A stretch of 5,600 bases of DNA, taken from a candidate division SR1 bacterium (GTDB lineage: Bacteria; Patescibacteriota; Gracilibacteria; Absconditabacterales; Absconditicoccaceae). Positions 1 to 5,600 of the stretch are shown one piece after another; position 1 is the first letter of the stretch; each line of letters begins with the position of its first letter. The stretch spans positions 1-5,600 of the forward strand of contig BNUE01000050.1 of assembly GCA_025997135.1 (NCBI GenBank), written 5' to 3'. The translations under genes were made by a program, and so were the position numbers. A model generated the notes under the pieces. It was not told the origin of the DNA and searched no databases. It saw nothing but the letters and a program-made list of their open reading frames with translations.

Positions 1-75
1 CGTCGCTGGCTCTGGTCCTCGAACCTGGAACTGTAACGGTGATAATGGTGGAGGAAACGCTAGCTGTCAGACTAA
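1..75 (+). repeat. 75-nt direct repeat, copy 1
   Basis: Bases 1-75 match 1630-1704 with one mismatch (T43 versus A at 1672, Asp to Glu). The repeat encodes VAGSGPWTWNC followed by NG(D/E)NGGGNASCQT. The left edge is the window edge, so the true repeat could be longer. Near identity at the nucleotide level, third positions included, points to a recent duplication or gene conversion. Confidence 0.95.
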
Positions 76-826
76 CGCTTTCTGTGCATCTCAGCCTAGC
101 TATACACACGCTAGTTTTACTACTGGAACTCCGACATCTGCAAATCAAACCTGGGTTAAAGGTGCTGCAAACTGTGGCTTTACCTGTGAGTCAGGCTGGA
201 CAGGTGCAACATGTGCTGATCAGATAGTCAACTGAGCCTGTGGAACAGCTAATGGAAGCACTTATACTTCTGCTCCATCTGGATCAATTCTCTGTGCAAA
301 CTCTACAACGCCTAGCTCCGTAACTACCAATGCATCTACATATACATGGACATGTGCAGGACTTAACGGATGAACTACCAGCCCTACCTGTACCGCTACT
401 AGAGCATGTGCGGCGACAACTTCTGATGGATACTCTGTACCTCAGACTAATGGAGGAATCACTACAGCTTCATTACAGAAATCTGTCGCTATCACCGGAT
501 GAACCAGATACTACAATAGGACTTTTACTTGTACTAACGGCTCTTTTACGGCTAATAATCCTGAAACCTACTCTACAAGCTGTAATACCAATTATACAGC
601 TCAGAACTGAACTACTATCACTTCTAGCTGTATAGCAAATACTCAGCAAGTAAGCTGTGGAACAGCTCCTACAAATGGAGCTTGGGTAAGCTGATATGAT
701 AAATTCACTCAAACCTGGAATGGTACCGCTTGGACTCCTGCTTCTGCTCCTGCACCTAGCTCAGATGGTGTAGAATGTAGATTTGGCTGTAATAGTGGAT
801 ATACTGTAAATGGTGCCAGCTGTACC
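2..826 (+). other. Cys-rich CGTAN / QTW module region of CDS1
   Basis: Residues 1-275 hold repeated Cys-rich units. One type has the pattern CGTANG...LC...YTWTC.G.NGG...C (full copy around residues 78-134; the window opens inside an earlier copy with GPWTWNCNGDNGGG). A second type runs QTW...CxxxCxxGYxxNGxxC (around 55-73 and 237-275). Similar CGxANG...WxCxGxNGG repeats are, to my knowledge, widespread in bacterial surface proteins without a known function. The regular Cys spacing suggests disulfide-stabilised extracellular folds; this is inference. Confidence 0.6.
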
Positions 827-3800
827 GACACACAAGCACCGACATCACCTAGTATCTCTATCGCTGGAGGAGCTACTTATACCACTTCGACAAGCGTTAC
901 TTTGACCCTCTCTGCCACGGATAACGTATGAGTAAGCCAGATGTGTATCTCTAATGACTCTGCAACATGCTCATCACGAGAAACTTATAATACTTCTAAA
1001 TCACGAACTCTAGCCAATACACAGGGAACTAGGACAGTTTACGTGAAATATAGAGACGCTGCATGAAACGAGTCTACTTCTGCAAATGATACCATAATTT
1101 TTGATAATGTAGTGCCGACTATATCTAATGTCTCATACTCACCAGCTCAAATCTCAAGTGGCACCGTGAGAGTGACAGTCACCGCATCTGATGCTACTGC
1201 TGGAATATTGGCTACAAATGGATACTCTTTTGATGGTGGAACCACATGGCAGACAGCTGCTTACAAAGACTTCACAAGTTCAACCTCAAGTAGTGTGAAA
1301 GTAAAAGATAAAGCTGGAAATATCTCTAATGCGACATCTTTTTCTACAACGACTGACACCACTGCCCCTGTCTGCTGAAGCTGGACTTATAGTGCTGCCA
1401 CTGCTACGCTGGCAGGATCAACTGACGCAGGTGCAGGTATTGCTACCGCAGGTTGAAGCTGTTCTCGCTCTGCTCAGTGAACATGTAATGTAACTATCTC
1501 TGATACAGCCTGAAACACTACAACCTGTACCTCTCCAGCCTACACTGTAGGTGTCTGTGGAACTGCTAATAATACTAACGCTAGCACTAAACCTAGTACT
1601 AATCTATGTAACTATGGTACTAATACTACCGTCGCTGGCTCTGGTCCTCGAACCTGGAACTGTAACGGTGAAAATGGTGGAGGAAACGCTAGCTGTCAGA
1701 CTAATTCTTACTGTGCTAGCTATACAGATGGAAACTGAGTATTTACAGTAGGGTCTCCAACCACTATCAATCAAACATGGCAGACTTCTAGCTCAAATAA
1801 TCCTTGTTATGTAGCTTGTAGTGCTGGATACGCACGAAATGGAACAAGCTGTGCAATCCAAAACTACTCTATCACCTGTGACGCTAACTGATGATCAGCT
1901 TCTACCGCTAGTCCTACATCTTATAACGTAACCACCGCTACATTTACACCTACCTGTAGTACTACTACAAAAGCTAACTCTACTTACACTCGATCACCTG
2001 CTATATCTAGCATAACAGTATGAAGCGTTGGTGCTAAAATTTATACAGCTCAGTGGACAACCTGTAATGTCTGTAGTACTACTAATGCTAACTGTAGTCT
2101 GAATGTGGTCAATAATACGTGTACATACGCTACCAGCTGTAAAGATTGATATGGAAACATACAGAATAACTGAGCTTACAACGCCAGCTGTAGTGCGACC
2201 AACTACACTATCACTTACGATGGAAATGGAGGAACTCTCACTTCTTGTAGCCCTCTGTCTTACACCGTCGCAAGTTGAACAACCACGCCAACCTGTACCA
2301 CTAAAACTAGAAATGGATACACCTTCTCATCTTTCTCTCCTGCAAGTATCCCATCTGGATCCACAGGAGACAAGACAATAACCGCTCAATGGACGGCTAA
2401 TACGTATGACATTACAGTAACTAACTGATCTGTAAATACTGCAACATTCTCAACATCGACTTCCTCTCAGACTAGAACTCTGACATCTTCTTGTCCTGCT
2501 GGATATATTTTTGGTAGTTGGTCTGTCACGACAAATAGCACGTCCGCTTCAACTATCTCTACAAATACACTCACTATCCCTGCTAATGCTTATGGTAATA
2601 TTGCTATAAGTGCGGTATGCAACGCAATAAATTATACCCTAACATGTGATTCAAATGGCTGATCGGCATCTACTGCCACACCGTCATTTTATAATGTCGA
2701 GACGGCTACATTTACACCAAGCTGTAGTGCAACGATCAAAGAAAATTCTACATATACTTGGAGTCCAAATCTTTCAAATATAGCTCAATGAAGCATAGGA
2801 AGTAAAAAATATACAGCCACTTGGACGGCATGTACTCCTTGTAATACTACAAATGCCAGCTGTAATCTCAGTGTGGTAGATAATGTATGTAATTATGAAA
2901 CAAGTTGTAATGATGGCTATGAAAATATACAGAATAACTGAGCATATAACGCTAGCTGTTCTGATAATACGGTACCAGTGATTAACTCAGTTACCAAGAC
3001 TCCGAGTGCTTGGACATCTGGCTCAGTAATTATTCAAGTCACAGCGACTGATAATTCCACTATGGAATATAGTTTTGATAACGGAGTAAATCGACAGGTG
3101 AGTGATTCAAAAATATTTACCTTCAATCAGGTAGCAAATACTATACAAGTCCGTGATATTGCTGGAAATACTGCTAGCAGCTGATACTCACTGACAAATA
3201 TTGATACAGTAAAACCAAATATAACAGAAATAAATCAGACTCCAAATAACGTAATACTGACAAATAACGATGTCGTGATAACAATAACGGCAAATGATAC
3301 CTGAGCAGGTCTTCACGATACTGCCTACTCTTTTGACAACGGTCTAAACTGGCAAAACTCTCCTTCAAAAACATTCTCAGCTAATGCGAGTGGAATAATC
3401 GCTGTTCGTGATGTAGTGGGAAATGTTGCTACAGGAAGTTATAATATCACAAATATTGATAAGACACCAATTTCAGGATATATTTCATACTCAACTCTAC
3501 TTTGGACAAATCAGAACGTTATAATCACTCTCAATATAACAAAAGAAATCCAGCCAATCACAGGATGGACTAAAGTGGATACAGATACTTATACGTTAAC
3601 TGTATCCGAGAATACTGGATGAATCGTGAATTTCACCGATCTGCACGGAAATCAATGATCAGCTTCTTTTTCTGTTTTAAATATAGATATATCTCCTCCA
3701 ACTATGGATGTCCAGCATATACCGATAGAGACCGTTTATACCTGAGTCAATGTGACTATCACCGCAACGGATACCTGATGATGACTGGCAACTGAGGCAT

Positions 3801-4126
3801 ATAGTTTCGATGATGGAGCTACTCGACAGGCAGACAACACAATATACATAATTACAAATCAGACTATCCCAATAAAAGTTCGTGATAAGGCCGGTAATAT
3901 AAGCTCCACAACGCATGAAGTAGACAATATCGATGATAGTCCTCCAGAAGGCACCGTTTATTATCAGCCTCTCGTATCTCGACGAACTAATTGACCAGTA
4001 GTCGTCACGATCCAGTTTAATAAGCCGATACAAGCTATCAATTTCTGATGGCTTAGCACAGGGACAAACGCTTTCTATAAGATTTACCAAGAGAACGAGA
4101 CTGAAAATGTCCTATTTGACTGATAG
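2..4126 (+). CDS. Giant Cys-rich / Ig-like repeat surface protein (5' partial, TGA=Gly and CGA=Trp)
   Basis: The frame is open from base 2 to TAG 4124-4126 (1374 residues in the window) only if TGA is sense; there are 33 in-frame TGA and no TAA/TAG before the end. The true start lies upstream. Order of modules: Cys-rich CGTAN/QTW units (residues 1-275), three Ig-like repeats (276-515), another Cys-rich unit (517-620), a 110-residue Cys module (621-730), InlB B-repeat-like sequence (734-876), a second copy of the 110-residue module (877-986), then five Ig-like repeats (988-1374). By hand count about 52 Cys lie in residues 1-986 and none after. Ser, Thr, Asn and Gly dominate; no catalytic motif or membrane segment is visible, and there is no LPXTG-type tail. 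The protein probably is exported and sits on the cell surface, with disulfides in the N-terminal part, but its signal peptide would be outside the window. The last Ig repeat lacks its usual final DxxGN strand, so the C-terminus may be truncated. The specific function is unknown. [confidence was not given in the original answer; 0 is a placeholder]. Confidence 0.
827..1552 (+). other. Three Ig-like repeats in the middle of CDS1
   Basis: Residues 276-515 contain three repeats starting at D276 (DTQAPTSPS), D368 (DNVVPTISN) and D452 (DTTAPVC). They carry the bacterial Ig-like marks: xxAP at the start, SATDN or TASDAT in the middle, YSFDGGTTWQ in the second, and a closing D-x-A-G-N (DAAGN, DKAGN, DTAGN). 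In the first, CGA codons 977 and 1004 give SSWETY and KSWTL. The first and third repeats contain Cys pairs; the second has none. The third is short and Gly-rich. They probably act as spacer or stalk domains. Confidence 0.7.
1553..1861 (+). other. Second CGTAN / QTW Cys-rich unit of CDS1
   Basis: Residues 518-620 repeat the architecture at the window start: CGTANN, then LCNYGTNTTVAGSGPWTW, NCNGENGGGNASC, and after a linker NQTWQTSS, NNPCYVACSAGYAWNGTSC. Its first part holds the second copy of the 75-nt repeat. CGA at 1649 and 1835 are read as Trp. It shows that the Cys-rich unit recurs on both sides of the Ig-like trio, so CDS1 is built from a larger shuffled unit. Confidence 0.6.
1630..1704 (+). 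repeat. 75-nt direct repeat, copy 2
   Basis: This is the partner of bases 1-75, 1629 nt downstream in the same reading frame (543 codons). Similarity drops directly after base 1704. Both copies keep the CGA codon in GPWTW (20 and 1649). Confidence 0.95.
1862..2191 (+). repeat. 110-residue Cys-rich module, copy 1
   Basis: Residues 621-730 align without gaps to residues 877-986, with about 70% identity by hand. Marks are NYSITCDANGGSAS, TATFTPTC, STYTWSP, YTAQWTTC, TTNANC, TSCKDGYGNIQNNGAYNASC. This pair is an internal key to the code: TGA 1889 and 2147 align with GGC 2657 and 2915, and CGA 1991 aligns with TGG 2759. The NxGG...YxAxW pattern resembles a Cys-bearing InlB B-repeat relative. Confidence 0.85.
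2201..2629 (+). other. InlB B-repeat (Listeria-Bacteroides repeat)-like stretch of CDS1
   Basis: Residues 734-800 show the usual order of the family: NYTITYDGNGGTL, a SYTV strand, TKTRNGYTFSSF, then PSGSTGDKTITAQWTAN. Residues 801-876 continue with a divergent relative, YDITVTNGS...SCPAGYIFGSW...NTLTIPANAYGNIAISA. Such beta-rich repeats occur in extracellular adhesins and surface proteins. Three Cys are present in the first unit and neighbouring strand, unlike most classical InlB repeats. Confidence 0.65.
2630..2959 (+). repeat. 110-residue Cys-rich module, copy 2
   Basis: Residues 877-986, exactly 768 nt (256 codons) after copy 1 and the same length. Marks are NYTLTCDSNGGSAS, TATFTPSC, STYTWSP, YTATWTAC, TTNASC and a closing GYENIQNNGAYNASC. 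It holds the last Cys of CDS1 (residue 986). Synonymous and amino-acid differences are frequent, so this duplication is older than the 75-nt repeat. Confidence 0.85.
2963..4126 (+). other. Cys-free array of five Ig-like repeats at the C-terminus of CDS1
   Basis: Repeats start at residues 988, 1068, 1153, 1229 and 1311, with periods of 80, 85, 76 and 82. They share a W-T-(N/S)-x-x-V strand, ITATD, YSF(D)(N/D)G...WQ, VRDxxGN and a closing NID linker. The third lacks the YSFDxG part and is a variant (ITGWTK...VNFTDLHGN). The fifth stops at ENVLFDG followed by TAG. There is no Cys here, in contrast to the first 986 residues. The array is probably a stalk. Confidence 0.75.
3776..3784 (+). other. 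Three consecutive TGA (Gly) codons
   Basis: TGA-TGA-TGA encodes GGG in TDTGGGLATEAYSF. The same place in sister repeats reads NDTGAGLHDTAYSF (TGA 3302, then GCA GGT) and TDDGAGLADEAYSF (TGA 4755, then GCA GGA), so the outer two glycines fit the family and only the middle one differs. Readthrough of three stops in a row is not plausible, so TGA must be ordinary sense. Confidence 0.95.
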
Positions 4127-4127
4127 A

Positions 4128-4166
4128 AAAGTAGATAAAAAAATCTGATTTATTTCTTTATACTTT
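4128..4166 (+). terminator. Imperfect AT-rich hairpin between CDS1 and CDS2
   Basis: The arms AAAGTA (4128-4133) and TACTTT (4161-4166) are exact complements, and a core AAAT-CTG-ATTT lies near 4141-4151. Pairing between them is broken by mismatches. It begins 1 nt after the TAG and fills the gap. It could be a weak terminator or a processing stem. Its low GC content and the lack of a following T-run make it doubtful. Confidence 0.25.
4159..4164 (+). promoter_or_regulatory. Possible -10 hexamer (TATACT) for CDS2
   Basis: TATACT ends 8 nt before ATG 4173, which would put a transcript start about 1-2 nt before the start codon, i.e. a leaderless mRNA. No GGAG-like Shine-Dalgarno lies in the 20 nt before the ATG. 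No -35 is found at 16-18 nt; a TTGACT at 4116-4121 is too far away. In AT-rich sequence such a hexamer can arise by chance. Confidence 0.25.
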
Positions 4167-4172
4167 ATTACT

Positions 4173-4283
4173 ATGAAACACCTATTACCTCCGCATAAAT
4201 CATTATTCTGAATAGGACTGAAAATTGTAGTTATGCTTTTGCTGATTACAGGAGTCTCGTTTGTCTATGATTGAGCTAATGCA
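4173..4283 (+). other. Signal peptide of CDS2
   Basis: The first 37 residues have a basic n-region (K2, H3, H8, K9, K17), a hydrophobic core at about 18-32 (IVVMLLLITGVSFVY) and an A-N-A motif at 35-37 before APAN, which fits signal peptidase I cleavage after A37. Two of its residues, G13 and G34, are encoded by TGA (4209, 4272), so the peptide can be read only with the altered code. It marks CDS2 as a separate exported protein rather than a continuation of CDS1. Confidence 0.8.
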
Positions 4284-5600
4284 GCACCCGCAAATTCTAA
4301 TCAATCAGAGATAATCGCTGATGGTTCACGAGTTGCAAAAATTTTTAATGGTATTATCTGAGAAATCACTGGAAGGACTGGAAGCGTCCAAGTCAATGTG
4401 ACGAATATTGATAAGATAGCACCTATTATTTCAGGAGTTGATTTGTCTCCAAGCTCTCGAACATCTGGAGATGTGACTGTCACCATCATAGCTACAGATG
4501 AATGAGGCTCAAATATTTCAGGTTATTCATTTGATAATGGAGATACTCGGCAGAGCTGAAATACAACAACATACACAGACAATACTAACTGAACCGCCTT
4601 GGTAAGTGATGTGGCAGGCAATATAAGCTCAGGAGAAGTGTTTAATATCACTAATATTGATAAAATAGCTCCTAGCTTCACAGACATCACTCATTCACCA
4701 GATTGAGATACAAATCAAGATGTAACTGTAACTGTAAACTGAGCTACTGATGATTGAGCAGGATTAGCGGATGAAGCATATAGTTTCGATGGAGGAGCTA
4801 CTCGGCAGTCTGAAAACTATAAAGTGTATGAAGACAATCAGCCTTCTTTGACTATTAAAATAAGAGATGCTGTATGAAATATTACAGAGGAGCCTTACTG
4901 ATTCAGTAATATTGATAAAGCAGAACTTACAATCACACCTAGCTACTTACCAAGCACTGCTCACTCAGGTGCAATTACAGTTTTAATGACACTAAATTCC
5001 ACTGGATGAGACGCTCCAGCAGGCTGGACAAAATCAGGAAACTTCCAGTATTATCAGATATTTGACGGTGTAGTAAATAGTGATGAAATCTATAGTGGAG
5101 CTGTAATATTTACAAACTATGTATGAACGACTGGTGAAGTAAGTTATGATATCAGAATAGATAGAGAAAAGCCAACCTGTGAAATTAGTTATTCAACTAC
5201 AGGCTTCACAAACACTGATGTAGTAGCAAGTCTCGCAAATTGTAGTGAAGATATATCAGATGATACTGAAGCTCATACATTCACAGAAAATGGAAGTCAT
5301 ATCTTTAATTTCGTAGATCAGCTCTGAAATACAGGATCAGTTACAGCGACTGTGAATAATATAGACAAAACTGATCTGACTTTTGATATTACATACGACC
5401 CAGACCAAGCTAGTTCTGACACTATTACAGTCATCCTAACACTAAATTCCACTGGATGAGACGCTCCAGCAGGCTGGACGAAATCAGGAGACTTCCAGTA
5501 TTATCAAGTATTTGATGGCGTAGTAAATAGTGATGAAAGCTATAGTGGAACAGTTGTTTTTGAAAACTATGTATGAACGACTGGTGAAGCAAGTTATGAT
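4173..5600 (+). CDS. Secreted Ig-like repeat protein with signal peptide (3' partial, TGA=Gly, CGA/CGG=Trp)
   Basis: ATG 4173 opens 476 codons reaching the window end, with 16 in-frame TGA and no TAA/TAG. Residues 1-37 form a signal peptide. Residues about 47-80 resemble the C-terminal half of an Ig repeat ending VNVTNID. Two full Ig-like repeats follow (80-163 and 163-248) with the marks SWTSGDVTVT, YSFDNGDTWQ and DVAGN. Residues 248-398 form a 150-residue unit of two Ig-like subdomains, with one Cys pair (C336, C357); a second copy begins at 398. By hand count glycine is 16 TGA, about 19 GGA, 7 GGT and 6 GGC. The gene lies 46 nt after CDS1 on the same strand and shares its repeat family, so the two probably act together at the cell surface. 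ATG 4107 is an in-frame alternative start overlapping CDS1 by 20 nt; I prefer 4173 because it gives a signal peptide of ordinary length. Function beyond surface or adhesin role is unknown. Confidence 0.9.
4410..4916 (+). other. Two Ig-like repeats of CDS2
   Basis: Residues 80-163 and 163-248 each run from a NID linker to the next. The first has SWTSGDVTVT (CGA 4458), YSFDNGDTWQ (CGG 4548) and DVAGN; the second has NQDVTVTV, GAGLADEAYSFDGGATWQ (CGG 4803) and DAVGN (TGA 4875). They are close to the fourth repeat of CDS1, which suggests that the two genes exchanged or inherited the same units. Confidence 0.75.
4989..5150 (+). repeat. 162-nt direct repeat in CDS2, copy 1
   Basis: It matches 5439-5600 with 15 differences by hand (about 91% identity), at an offset of exactly 450 nt (150 codons). 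It encodes TLNSTGGDAPAGWTKSG, then FQYYQIFDGVVNSDE and NYVGTTGEVSYD. TGA codons 5007 and 5124 recur at 5457 and 5574. It is part of a 150-residue two-domain unit; most differences cluster at the YSGAVIFTN strand. Confidence 0.95.
5439..5600 (+). repeat. 162-nt direct repeat in CDS2, copy 2 (cut by window end)
   Basis: Second copy of the 4989-5150 unit, in frame, still matching at the last base of the window. The array therefore continues beyond 5600 and may hold more copies. Confidence 0.95.

Noticed and set aside
330..635. Short + strand frames out of phase with CDS1 (39-227, 330-635, 1551-1751, 2103-2381)
   Set aside because: They overlap CDS1 in another phase and their products are low-complexity Leu/Thr-rich shadows without motifs.
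3677..4090. 137-codon open frame on the minus strand
   Set aside because: It lies fully opposite the Ig-like array of CDS1, its product shows no recognisable domain, and the + strand frame is supported by repeat conservation. The other minus-strand frames (473-712, 3174-3374, 4301-4489) are rejected for the same reason.
2..4126. Decayed pseudogene with many stop codons
   Set aside because: Only TGA interrupts the frame, never TAA or TAG, and TGA falls at conserved Gly sites. No frameshift was found in 1374 codons.
4002..4172. Frameshift joining CDS1 to CDS2
   Set aside because: The CDS2 frame is open back to 4002, but the shifted translation before 4173 (e.g. DRKVDKKIGFISLYFITM) does not complete the Ig repeat, and a clear signal peptide follows.
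2..5600. TGA read as tryptophan (Mycoplasma-type code 4)
   Set aside because: TGA aligns with GGN codons in the repeats and in D-x-x-G-N, and TGG is used separately for Trp.
1..5600. CRISPR array, tRNA, rRNA or insertion sequence
   Set aside because: All direct repeats are in-frame protein modules of 75-450 nt spacing with no short palindromic repeat-spacer pattern, and no cloverleaf, rRNA-like or transposase-like sequence was seen.

Overview
The window lies inside a tandem pair of very long surface-protein genes from a low-GC candidate-phyla bacterium with an altered genetic code. Read with the standard code, the + strand breaks into many short ORFs. With TGA read as glycine it becomes two continuous frames. 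CDS1 (2-4126, 5' end outside the window) has 33 in-frame TGA codons and ends at a TAG. CDS2 (4173-5600, 3' end outside the window) has 16 TGA codons.

A second recoding is visible. Nearly all of the 14 CGA/CGG codons sit where paralogous repeats or family patterns have tryptophan, while real arginines are written AGA, AGG, CGT or CGC. TGA=Gly with CGA/CGG=Trp is the code recorded for Absconditabacterales (SR1; NCBI translation table 37). Plain Gracilibacteria use only TGA=Gly (table 25). I therefore favour an Absconditabacteria genome. All residues below use the table 37 reading.

Layout: 2-826 holds Cys-rich modules (CGTAN-type and QTW...CxxxC type). 827-1552 holds three Ig-like repeats. 1553-1861 is another Cys-rich CGTAN/QTW unit. 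1862-2191 and 2630-2959 are two gap-free copies of a 110-residue Cys-rich module, flanking an InlB B-repeat-like stretch (2201-2629). 2963-4126 is a Cys-free array of five Ig-like repeats, the last cut short by the TAG. A 46-nt AT-rich gap (4127-4172) contains an imperfect hairpin and a TATACT hexamer but no Shine-Dalgarno. CDS2 then starts with a clear signal peptide, followed by half an Ig repeat, two Ig-like repeats and a 150-residue unit whose second copy runs off the window.

No enzyme domain, transposase, tRNA, rRNA or CRISPR array is seen. Both products look like exported, repeat-built surface or adhesin proteins. A role in attaching to a host cell would suit the epibiotic or predatory life known for this lineage, but that is inference.
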